From NCBI GenBank assembly GCA_038123715.1, contig JAYPAN010000018.1, positions 1-33,736 on the forward strand: a DNA stretch of 33,736 nucleotides, read 5' to 3'. Positions within the stretch are counted from its first letter, which is position 1, and each line of letters opens with the position of its first letter. This DNA comes from JAYPAN01 sp038123715 (lineage in GTDB: Bacteria; Pseudomonadota; Alphaproteobacteria; RS24). Of the stretch, positions 16,348 through 23,111 are shown in pieces. The notes under the pieces are model-generated. The model saw only the letters and a list, made by a program, of their open reading frames with translations. It made no database searches and had not been told where the DNA came from. Made by a program: the position numbers and the translations under genes.

Positions 16348-17309
16348 CAGCGCGCCTCCCCATTATCATCATGGCGCGGTTTGCCGGTAAGCTGGCCGAA
16401 CACATCATCCAGCCGACCGGTTTCCAGCGCCAAAGCCTGCACCGGCCAGTCGGCTGCGGCAATATGGGCGCGGATAATTTCCAGCAATCCCTCCGCCTCG
16501 CCGGATTGGGCAAAAATATGCAGATTGGTTTCCCCGCCGCGCGCGCGCCGTTCCAGCCTTGTGCCGGACAGGGCGGCAAGGCTGTCAGCCACTTTATCGG
16601 CCAGCTCGGTCACCACAGTCAGTGTCACCGCACCGGCAAAACGCGAGCGCGCCGCCAGCATGGAGGGCGAGCCGGCAGCGACAATCTCGCCGCGGTCAAC
16701 AATAATTGCATCGGTGCAAATCGCGTCCACTTCCTCAAGAATATGGGTGGAAATGACAATCGCCTTATCGGCGGCCATATCGGCAATGGCGCGGCGCACC
16801 TGAAATTTCTGGTTCGGGTCAAGCCCGTCTGTCGGCTCATCCATAACCAGCACATCCGGGTCGTGAAGTATCGCCTGCGCCAGCCCGACACGCCGCCGGA
16901 AACCCTTGGACAGCGTGTCAATGGGCTGGTCAAGAACGCCGTGCAATTCGGTCAGCTCTATCGCCCGCCCCATCGCCGCACGCGCACCCGCTTTGTCCAT
17001 GCCGCGAATTTGCGTGATGAATTCAAGAAAACGGCGCGGCGTCATATCCGGCCAGGCTGGAGCGCCTTCGGGCAGATAGCCGAAGATTTGCTGGGCGGCG
17101 CGGGTCTGGGTGCAAATATCCAGACCGGCAATGCGCGCCGTGCCAGCGGTCGGGCGCAAAAAGCCGGTGAGCATTTTCATCGTGGTCGATTTGCCCGCCC
17201 CATTGGGGCCGAGAAAACCCATCACCTGACCGCGCGCCACCTCAAAGCTGAGATCGTTCACGGCAGTGAAATCACCAAATTTTTTTACCAGCCGGTCAAT
17301 TTCAATCAT
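16347..17309 (-). CDS. ABC transporter ATPase (GldA-like)
   Basis: This is the ATPase of the four-gene cassette, 320 residues. Walker A is GPNGAGKST (34-42), the signature is LSKGF (133-137), Walker B is VLVMDEP (153-159), and the D-loop TDGLDPNQ and switch ISTHILEEVDA follow. The GYLPEGAPAWPDMTPRRFL Q-loop variant (Pro-Glu instead of Gln) and a C-terminal domain of about 100 residues are typical of GldA/CcmA-type export ATPases. ATG 17309 begins MIEIDRLVKKFGDF, a standard start. The upstream region is the gap-containing stretch 17310-17742. No good promoter was identified. Confidence 0.93.
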   Translation of the reverse strand: MIEIDRLVKKFGDFTAVNDLSFEVARGQVMGFLGPNGAGKSTTMKMLTGFLRPTAGTARIAGLDICTQTRAAQQIFGYLPEGAPAWPDMTPRRFLEFITQIRGMDKAGARAAMGRAIELTELHGVLDQPIDTLSKGFRRRVGLAQAILHDPDVLVMDEPTDGLDPNQKFQVRRAIADMAADKAIVISTHILEEVDAICTDAIIVDRGEIVAAGSPSMLAARSRFAGAVTLTVVTELADKVADSLAALSGTRLERRARGGETNLHIFAQSGEAEGLLEIIRAHIAAADWPVQALALETGRLDDVFGQLTGKPRHDDNGEAR

Positions 17310-17318
17310 GGCTCAAGA

Positions 17319-17373
17319 CTTAGAAGAGGAAAGCAGGCGACGCAAGTGCGAATAAGCGCCTGATTGGTGGAAG
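17319..17373. repeat. 55-bp exact duplicate, left copy, at edge of the N gap
   Basis: The 55 bases from 17319 to the last base before the gap are identical to 17474-17528, the first bases after it. The length and the way both copies stop exactly at the gap suggest two contigs sharing one k-mer end rather than a natural repeat. It starts CTTAGAAGAGG and ends TTGGTGGAAG. Confidence 0.95.
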
Positions 17374-17473
17374 NNNNNNNNNNNNNNNNNNNNNNNNNNN
17401 NNNNNNNNNNNNNNNNNNNNNNNNNNNNNNNNNNNNNNNNNNNNNNNNNNNNNNNNNNNNNNNNNNNNNNNNN
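17374..17473. other. Assembly gap of 100 N
   Basis: Exactly 100 unresolved bases, the usual placeholder for a gap of unknown size. The bases on each side are the same 55-bp word, so the real gap length could be zero or negative. Confidence 0.99.
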
Positions 17474-17528
17474 CTTAGAAGAGGAAAGCAGGCGACGCAA
17501 GTGCGAATAAGCGCCTGATTGGTGGAAG
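17474..17528. repeat. 55-bp exact duplicate, right copy
   Basis: Identical in every base to 17319-17373. It runs directly into the 15-bp tandem repeat that starts at 17528. Confidence 0.95.
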
Positions 17529-17562
17529 GTTGATCGGTGAGAGGTTGATTGGTGAGAGGTTG
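17528..17562. repeat. 15-bp tandem repeat, about 2.3 units
   Basis: Unit GGTTGATCGGTGAGA at 17528-17542, unit GGTTGATTGGTGAGA at 17543-17557 (one base differs), then a partial GGTTG. A more diverged unit (11 of 15 matches) precedes it at 17513-17527, inside the 55-bp duplicate. Such a repeat is a plausible reason for the assembly break. Confidence 0.85.
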
Positions 17563-17687
17563 GCCCGAACCGCCCATGACGTTGGGAGGAGGAGTGTTCA
17601 AGCGGCTCGGGCCGAGCTTCAAGCCTATCCGTGATAGACCGCGATTGCGACCGGCACGGGGCGAAAATAAGGCAATTTCACGGCATT

Positions 17688-17716
17688 TTGACAAAATCGG
17701 CAAAACACTTGCAAAT
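17688..17716 (+). promoter_or_regulatory. Possible promoter of the DUF2794 gene
   Basis: A perfect TTGACA at 17688-17693 is followed after 17 bp by GCAAAT at 17711-17716, which keeps only the last three consensus bases of a -10. The -35 is good and the -10 weak, so this is tentative. The leader would be about 20 nt. Confidence 0.35.
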
Positions 17717-17742
17717 CGCGCCGCCAGCCCGCACCATAGGGC

Positions 17743-18114
17743 ATGGCTAAACGCAAATCACTGGTCGTCGTCGCCAATGCCTTTGAGCGCGAAAGGCGGC
17801 TGGCCGCAGCACCGCCCAAGCGGGTCATGTGGAACCGCAAGGAACTGGGCGACTTGCTGAATGTCTATGGCCGCCAGGTCGCCGCCGGTGAATGGCGCGA
17901 TTATGCGATTTCCGACGGGCATCAAACCGCCGGTTTTGATATTTTCCGGCGCAGCAGCGAAGTGCCGCTTTATCGGGTCGAAAAAATCCCCGCCTTGCAC
18001 CGCAAACAAGGCCAATATGCGCTGCGCGGCATGGATGGGCGGGTGTTGCGCCGAGGCCATGATTTGCCCGCACTGTTGCGGTTTTTCGAGCGCAAAAATC
18101 TGACAATTGTTTGA
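17743..18114 (+). CDS. DUF2794 family protein
   Basis: This 123-residue soluble protein matches the DUF2794 family, which is confined largely to alphaproteobacteria and has no known function. Family features are VMWNRKELGDLLNVYGRQV (28-46), AAGEWRDYAI, FRRSSEVPLYRVEKIPAL and the C-terminal GRVLRRGHDLPALLRFFERK. It is rich in Arg and Lys and has no membrane segment or cysteine. ATG 17743 gives the expected length. It is transcribed alone and converges with the BI-1 gene on a shared terminator at 18121-18170. Confidence 0.88.
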   Translation: MAKRKSLVVVANAFERERRLAAAPPKRVMWNRKELGDLLNVYGRQVAAGEWRDYAISDGHQTAGFDIFRRSSEVPLYRVEKIPALHRKQGQYALRGMDGRVLRRGHDLPALLRFFERKNLTIV

Positions 18115-18120
18115 GCAAAG

Positions 18121-18170
18121 AAAAACCCCGGCACAGTAAAACCGAAGTTAAGACTGGCCGGGGCTTTTTA
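18121..18170. terminator. Bidirectional rho-independent terminator
   Basis: The stem CCCCGGC (18126-18132) pairs with GCCGGGG (18157-18163) around a 24-nt loop. An A-run precedes it and a T-run follows, so it can work in both directions: it lies 7 bp after the DUF2794 gene and 18 bp after the end of the BI-1 gene. It is the only clear terminator between convergent genes in the window. Confidence 0.85.
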
Positions 18171-18187
18171 ATTCAGCTTGTTCAAGC

Positions 18188-18907
18188 CTAGTCGCGATTG
18201 CCCATAAATTGCAGCAGGAACAGGAACATATTGATAAAGTCCAGATACAGGCGCAACGCCCCCATCACGGCTTTCTTTTCGGCGATTTCGCGTGTATCGC
18301 CGCTATAATATATCCGCTTGATATCCTGCGTGTCATAGGCGGTCAGACCGGCAAAGACCAAAACGCCAATCACCGAAATGGCAAAATGCATGGCCGAGCT
18401 TTGCAGGAATATATTCACCACAGAAGCCAGAATAATGCCAATCAGCCCCATGAACAAAAACGACCCCATGCCTGACAAATCGCGCTTGGTGGTGTAACCA
18501 TAAAGGCTGAGCGCGCCGAAGGAAGCGGCGGTAATCAGGAAAGTGCGAACAACGCTGACACCGGTAAAGGCCAGCAGCACATAAGAAAGCGACAGGCCGG
18601 TCAGCCCCGCATAAATCCAGAACATGGCTTGGGCGCGCGCTGCCGACATTTTATGCAGCCGCACACTCAGCCACAACACCATGCCCAGCGGAGCCAGCAC
18701 AACCAGCCAGATAAGCGGCGTTTGTGCCAGAGCCACATAAATCCCGGAGGCCGCACCAATATAGGCGGAAATTGCCGTGAACAGCAGGCCAAGCCCCATA
18801 TAATTATAGACTTTCGTCATATAAATCCGCAGGCCGACATCAATATCGCGCACCGCTTCCTGCGACGCTGCGCCCGTTTGTGCTTCATTCGACCAATTAT
18901 CAGACAT
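18188..18907 (-). CDS. BI-1/YccA family inner-membrane protein (Bax inhibitor-1 like)
   Basis: This 239-residue protein has a short polar N-terminus and about seven membrane helices. The start of the first helix, RIYMTKVYNYMGLGLLFTAISAY, is typical of BI-1 family proteins; so are GALSLYGYTTKRDLSGMGSF in the middle and the final helices with TAYDTQDIKR and GALRLYLDFINMFLFLLQF. Asp residues in the last segments form the pH-sensing pair in studied relatives. E. coli YccA interacts with FtsH; a similar role here is inference. The ribosome site AAGGGA precedes ATG 18907, and a good promoter lies at 18945-18973. Confidence 0.93.
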   Translation of the reverse strand: MSDNWSNEAQTGAASQEAVRDIDVGLRIYMTKVYNYMGLGLLFTAISAYIGAASGIYVALAQTPLIWLVVLAPLGMVLWLSVRLHKMSAARAQAMFWIYAGLTGLSLSYVLLAFTGVSVVRTFLITAASFGALSLYGYTTKRDLSGMGSFLFMGLIGIILASVVNIFLQSSAMHFAISVIGVLVFAGLTAYDTQDIKRIYYSGDTREIAEKKAVMGALRLYLDFINMFLFLLQFMGNRD

Positions 18908-18944
18908 TTGGACATCCCTTTCGTGTCAAAATCTTTACCTTCCT

Positions 18945-18973
18945 AATATCGGCATAAATCTTGTCAATTTCAA
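18945..18973 (-). promoter_or_regulatory. Putative promoter of the BI-1 family gene
   Basis: On the minus strand, TTGAAA (18973-18968, five of six consensus bases) is followed after exactly 17 bp by GATATT (18950-18945, four of six). A C precedes the -35, giving the alphaproteobacterial CTTGA form. Transcription would start near 18938, about 30 nt before the ATG. Confidence 0.5.
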
Positions 18974-19005
18974 GACATCAAAGCCAATGTTTCGGGTCAA
19001 TTTGC

Positions 19006-21579
19006 TTATTGTGCGCGTAAAACCGGTGCTGCCGCCGCGCCCAGCGCGTTAAATGTTCCCAAAAGTCCCAAAATAATGGTCAGGGAGACCGAGCCGAATA
19101 TGGTCAAACCCAGCGTGACCGGCAAAAACACCCAATTGGCCTGCATCGCACCCGCCACCAGCCCCCATGAGGCCAATGTGCCGACGGCGGCGGCAATCAG
19201 CGCGGCAGCCAGCCCCATCAGCGCATATTCAAGAATATAGGCCAATAAAATCCGCCGCCGTGTCGCGCCCAGCACTTTCATCACCACCGCATCATAAACG
19301 CGGGCGCGGTGACCGGTTGCCATCGCCCCGGCCAGCACTAAAATACCGGCCAGCAAAGTAATGCCACTCATGGCGCGCACCGCCAGACCGAGATTGTTCA
19401 ATATACCGGCAAAGGTTTCCATCGCTTCCTTGACGCGGATAATGGTAACATTGGGATAATCACGCGCCACCATGCGGGCAAATGCCGGCTCTCTGTCTTC
19501 GGCCATGCTCATGCTGGCGAGAAAACTATGCGGCGCGTTTTTTAACGGGTGCGGCGAAAACACCATAACAAAATTCATACCGCCCGATTCCCAATCGACA
19601 TGGCGCAAATTGGCAATTTCGCCTGTCAGCGGGCGTCCCAGCACATTGACGCGAATACGGTCGCCAATGCCAATGCCATAGGCGCGGGCAATTTCAGCAT
19701 CGAAAGAAATCAAGGGCGGGCCGGTATAATCGGCAGGCCACCACTCCCCCTCGACCAGCTTGCCGCTTTCCGGCCGGTCAACCGCATAGGTCAACCCCCT
19801 GTCGCCGCGCAAAATCCACGCCGCTTCCGGCGGCGGCGACAAATCGCGCGACAGCGTGTCATTTATCGCCATGATTTGCCCGCGCAGCATAGGCAGGGTT
19901 TCGACATCGCCAATGCCGCCAAAAGCCTCGGAGGCGGACAGAAATTGGTCGATTTGCGTGGGCTGGATATCAAGGAAAAAGAAAGACGGCGTGCGCTCCG
20001 GTAAATCGCCCTGTATCTGCCGGTTGATATTGCCATCAACCATTGAAATCGCCGACAAAAGCGCAACCGACAGGCCGATTGACAAGACAACCGCCCGCAC
20101 CGGCGCATTGGGGCGGGTGATATTGGCCAGCGCCAGCCGCAAAGCCGGGCGGCCATCGCTTACCAAAGCGGCGGTTTTTCCGGCCAGAAGCACAATCGCA
20201 CCGGCGGTCAGCCGCAAGGCCAGATAAGACAGGCCGACACCGACGCCAAACCACAGCGCAACATCGCGGCGTTCGGAAATCACTAAGGCCAGCGCCAGAA
20301 GACCGGCAAAGCAAACCCCTATCGCGGCGAGGTAAAACATTGAGGGGCGGTGCGCGGCTTGCGGCGCATCATTGCGGAAAAGCCCGGTCACCGGCATTTT
20401 TTCGGCGCGTCCCAGCGGCCAGAGCGCAAAAGCCGCCGCCGCCAATATGCCGAAACCGGCCGCCGCCAGAAGCGGCCTTGGAAACAGCGCCATTTGCAAT
20501 TCGACCGGCAATAAGGCTCCGGCCAGCGCTTGCAGCAACCACGGCGTTGCCGCGCCAATCGACAGGCCAATGCCGGTGGCGACCAGCGTCAGCGCGGCGA
20601 TTTGCGCCGCATAAATGCGAAACACAAATCTCCCCGACGCGCCCAGCGCTTTCATCACCGCAATGCTTTCGCGGCGTTTTTCAATATAGGCGGCAATCGC
20701 ATTGCCAACGCCGACCCCGCCAACCACCAGTGCCGTCAGGCCGACAAGGGTCAGGAACAGGCCGAGCCGTTCAATAAACCGGCGCAATGAGGGCGAGGCG
20801 TCGCTGCGGTCGCGTATGCGCCAGCCGGCATTGGGAAAAGTTTCTGCCGCGCCCGCCGACACCGCCTTCACCTCGGCGACACTGGCTGTATCGGCCAATT
20901 TTATGCGGTAATGAAAATTGACCAGACTACCCGGTTGCAGCAATCCGGCGGCGCGCAATGTGGCATGGGCGACCAGCAGGCGCGGCGCCAGCGGAAAACC
21001 GGCTGCCGTGCGATCCGGCTCATGCGCCAGTTCGGCCATCAGCCGCAAGCGGATATCGCCAATGCTGACCACATCACCCACCGCCAATTGCAACCGGTCG
21101 AACAAGCCTTTTTCCGCCATTGCCGGATATATATCGCCGCCGCCCCCTGTCGTCTCCGGCTCTGCCGACAAAACTGACAGCGGCGTGTCCGGCGCTGTTT
21201 TCACCGCGCCATAAAGCGGATAGGCGGCATCAACCGATTTGACCTCAGCCAGCATTGCCTCATCGCCAAAGCGTATCATTGCCCGCAAAGTGGCAATTTC
21301 CGACACGCTGCCCTGTCGGTCGAGCCAGTCGCGCTCCTGCTTGAAGGCGGCGCGATGAACAAGCCGGAAATCAATATCGCCGCCAAGTATCGCCTGACCT
21401 TGCGCGGCCATGCCGCCAACCAGCGAAGCCGATAATGAGCCGACCGCAGCAATGGTGGAAATGCCCAATATCAGGCACATGAGAAAAATCCGGAATCCGG
21501 CCAGCCCGTCGCGCATTTCGCGCGCGGCAAGCTGCACGGCCAGTCCCGAGCCAAGCGGTTTATACGCCGGATTATCCAT
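19006..21579 (-). CDS. ybbP: ABC transporter permease, YbbP family
   Basis: This 857-residue protein is a large FtsX/MacB-type permease. It has an N-terminal helix (FRIFLMCLILGISTIAAVGSL, about residues 28-48), a long extracytoplasmic region, three helices around residues 240-380, a second pair around 405-480, another extracytoplasmic domain and three C-terminal helices (from about 725). This doubled layout is the YbbP pattern. Such proteins usually work as mechanotransmission complexes or lipid/lipoprotein handlers; the substrate is unknown. ATG 21579 overlaps the end of ybbA by 8 bp and starts MDNPAYKPLGSGLAVQLAAREMRDG; the frame upstream of it runs inside ybbA. The stop lies 98 bp from the BI-1 gene start. 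Confidence 0.9.
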   Translation of the reverse strand: MDNPAYKPLGSGLAVQLAAREMRDGLAGFRIFLMCLILGISTIAAVGSLSASLVGGMAAQGQAILGGDIDFRLVHRAAFKQERDWLDRQGSVSEIATLRAMIRFGDEAMLAEVKSVDAAYPLYGAVKTAPDTPLSVLSAEPETTGGGGDIYPAMAEKGLFDRLQLAVGDVVSIGDIRLRLMAELAHEPDRTAAGFPLAPRLLVAHATLRAAGLLQPGSLVNFHYRIKLADTASVAEVKAVSAGAAETFPNAGWRIRDRSDASPSLRRFIERLGLFLTLVGLTALVVGGVGVGNAIAAYIEKRRESIAVMKALGASGRFVFRIYAAQIAALTLVATGIGLSIGAATPWLLQALAGALLPVELQMALFPRPLLAAAGFGILAAAAFALWPLGRAEKMPVTGLFRNDAPQAAHRPSMFYLAAIGVCFAGLLALALVISERRDVALWFGVGVGLSYLALRLTAGAIVLLAGKTAALVSDGRPALRLALANITRPNAPVRAVVLSIGLSVALLSAISMVDGNINRQIQGDLPERTPSFFFLDIQPTQIDQFLSASEAFGGIGDVETLPMLRGQIMAINDTLSRDLSPPPEAAWILRGDRGLTYAVDRPESGKLVEGEWWPADYTGPPLISFDAEIARAYGIGIGDRIRVNVLGRPLTGEIANLRHVDWESGGMNFVMVFSPHPLKNAPHSFLASMSMAEDREPAFARMVARDYPNVTIIRVKEAMETFAGILNNLGLAVRAMSGITLLAGILVLAGAMATGHRARVYDAVVMKVLGATRRRILLAYILEYALMGLAAALIAAAVGTLASWGLVAGAMQANWVFLPVTLGLTIFGSVSLTIILGLLGTFNALGAAAAPVLRAQ

Positions 21580-22237
21580 TATCGCTGATGCACCCGTCGC
21601 GCATGGTGACCACGCGGTCGCAACGCTGCGCCAAATCACGGTCATGAGTAATCAAAACAAGGGTCGTGCCGCGCGCCTCGGCCAGCGACAATATCAACGC
21701 CATAATTTGCTCGCCGGTGGATTGGTCAAGATTGCCGGTCGGCTCATCGGCAAACAGCACTTGCGGATTGGCCGCCAAAGCACGCGCCAGCGCAACGCGC
21801 TGCTGCTCGCCGCCTGATAATTGCATGGGATAATGCGACAGGCGCGCACCCAGCCCGACCTCGTCAAGCAATTCGGCAGCGCGCGCGGCGGCATTTTTTT
21901 CACCCGCCAATTCCAGCGGCAGGGCAACATTTTCCCGCGCGGTCATGGTCGGCACAAGATGGAAAGATTGGAATACAATGCCGACATGATGCCGTCGGAA
22001 ACGCGCCAGCGCATCTTCATCCATTGCGCCATAATCATGTCCGGCGACGCTGACATGACCCTTGCTGGGCGGCTCCAGACCGGCCAACACCATCAGCAAA
22101 GTCGTCTTGCCGGAGCCGGACGGGCCGATAATGCCCAGCTTCTCACCGGCAGCGATTTGCAAATCAATACCGCGAAGGATATTGACCTTGCCCGCCCGAC
22201 TCGGCAGTGTAACTTCGAGATTATCGACCTGAATCAT
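21572..22237 (-). CDS. ybbA: ABC transporter ATPase, YbbA (LolD-like) family
   Basis: ATPase partner of the YbbP permease, 221 residues. Walker A is GPSGSGKTT (38-46), the Q-loop is IVFQSFHLVPTMTA, the signature is LSGGE (140-144), Walker B is LFADEPTGNLD (161-171) and the switch is LITHDRDLA. This ATPase type belongs to the MacB/LolD group. ATG 22237 starts MIQVDNLEVTLPSRAGKVNIL; the open frame to 22462 overlaps tesA antisense and is not coding. It is divergent from the tesA-like gene with 61 bp between, the same neighbourhood as in many proteobacteria (tesA / ybbA-ybbP). Confidence 0.93.
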   Translation of the reverse strand: MIQVDNLEVTLPSRAGKVNILRGIDLQIAAGEKLGIIGPSGSGKTTLLMVLAGLEPPSKGHVSVAGHDYGAMDEDALARFRRHHVGIVFQSFHLVPTMTARENVALPLELAGEKNAAARAAELLDEVGLGARLSHYPMQLSGGEQQRVALARALAANPQVLFADEPTGNLDQSTGEQIMALILSLAEARGTTLVLITHDRDLAQRCDRVVTMRDGCISDNG

Positions 22238-22286
22238 TGAACACGCCCTTGAAATCTTTCGCACCCATAAAGCGGATATCACAGGC

Positions 22287-22292
22287 GGGAGG
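22287..22292 (+). promoter_or_regulatory. Ribosome binding site that sets the tesA start
   Basis: GGGAGG followed by six bases and GTG 22299. An ATG at 22297 is out of frame and stops after two codons, so GTG 22299 is the best start. Confidence 0.6.
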
Positions 22293-22298
22293 CCTGAT

Positions 22299-23060
22299 GT
22301 GTTGAGATATAGAGTGAAACGTCGCGCGCGGCAAAATCTGTCTGCCACCAATGCCCGTTTGAGTGTCGCCGTTCTGGCGCGCGCGGCTTTATGGCTGGCG
22401 CTGTCACCGGTTTTGACTGGCGTTTTTGGCGCGGCACAGGCAGCGACACAAGCCGAGGCCAAACCGGCAATGATTGAGATTTTTGCGCTTGGCGACAGCC
22501 TGACCGCCGGTTATGGCCTGCCGCCGGGCGACGGGTTCACGCCGCAATTGCAAGCGGCTTTGCGCGCACGCGGCCATAATGTGCGCGTCGTCAATGGCGG
22601 CGTGTCGGGCGATACAAGCTCCGGCGGTTTGGCGCGGCTTGACTGGGTCATGCCCGACAGCACGGATGCGGTGATTGTTGAATTGGGCGCCAATGACGCG
22701 CTGCGCGGCATTTCACCGGAAGTGACCGCGCGCAATTTGGAAGCTCTGGCCGAAAAACTGCAACAGCGCGACCTGCCGGTTTTACTGGCCGGTATGCTTG
22801 CACCACCCAATCTCGGTCGCCGCTATGGCGACGCTTTCAACATGATTTACCCGACATTGGCCAAGCGCTTTGACATGCTGCATTATCCGTTTTTTCTCGA
22901 TGGTGTGGCCGGTCAAAAAGCGCTCAATCTGGCCGACGGGATTCACCCCAACAAGCAGGGCATTGAAGTGATTGTCACCCGCATTTTGCCATATGTGGAA
23001 ACCCTGATTGACCAAACAAGAGGCAATGCCGTGGCAAATCGGCAAAGCCGCCCGCAATAA
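22299..23060 (+). CDS. tesA: Secreted SGNH-type esterase/lysophospholipase, TesA-like
   Basis: A periplasmic SGNH hydrolase of the TesA (thioesterase I/lysophospholipase L1, arylesterase) type, 253 residues. A basic N-region and a hydrophobic stretch (about 22-46) end at GAAQA-AT, a likely signal peptidase site. The four SGNH blocks are visible: GDSLTAGYG with Ser67, NGGVSGD, GANDALRG with Asn132, and DGIHPNKQG with Asp213 and His216. The start is GTG 22299, set by GGGAGG at 22287-22292. It is divergent from ybbA-ybbP, a recurrent arrangement whose joint purpose is not settled. Substrates in the family include fatty acyl esters and lysophospholipids; specificity cannot be read here. Confidence 0.9.
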   Translation: MLRYRVKRRARQNLSATNARLSVAVLARAALWLALSPVLTGVFGAAQAATQAEAKPAMIEIFALGDSLTAGYGLPPGDGFTPQLQAALRARGHNVRVVNGGVSGDTSSGGLARLDWVMPDSTDAVIVELGANDALRGISPEVTARNLEALAEKLQQRDLPVLLAGMLAPPNLGRRYGDAFNMIYPTLAKRFDMLHYPFFLDGVAGQKALNLADGIHPNKQGIEVIVTRILPYVETLIDQTRGNAVANRQSRPQ

Positions 23061-23098
23061 AAGGCTCGACAGCCGCCATAAACGGACAGCAATTAAAC

Positions 23099-23104
23099 AG
23101 GAGG
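23099..23104 (+). promoter_or_regulatory. Strong ribosome binding site of the aldo/keto reductase gene
   Basis: A perfect AGGAGG seven bases before ATG 23112. Confidence 0.75.
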
Positions 23105-23111
23105 AACCGCT

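Larger units (their letters stand above)
17310..17742. other. Gene-free region between the ABC ATPase and DUF2794 genes
   Basis: This stretch holds the 100-N gap with its 55-bp flanks, a 15-bp tandem repeat (17528-17562), a palindromic element GCTCGGGCCGAGC at 17605-17617, and a consensus TTGACA at 17688-17693 upstream of the DUF2794 gene. It must contain the divergent promoters of both neighbours. I see no convincing gene in it. If the gap collapses onto the shared 55 bp, the region is only about 278 bp long. Confidence 0.7.

Noticed and set aside
16371..17363. 330-residue plus-strand frame reaching the gap
   Set aside because: It is antisense to the ABC ATPase, which has all expected motifs.
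17306..17500. Predicted 64-residue protein containing the N gap
   Set aside because: Most of its codons are unknown bases; it is meaningful only if the gap is collapsed, and then the longer 80-codon frame replaces it.
17319..17528. The paired 55-bp sequence as an attachment site or transposon target duplication
   Set aside because: No integrase or transposase is near, and both copies stop exactly at the N run, which fits an assembly artefact better.
17528..17562. Tandem repeat as a CRISPR array or replication origin iterons
   Set aside because: Units are 15 bp without spacers and only two to three copies exist, with no cas or replication gene nearby.
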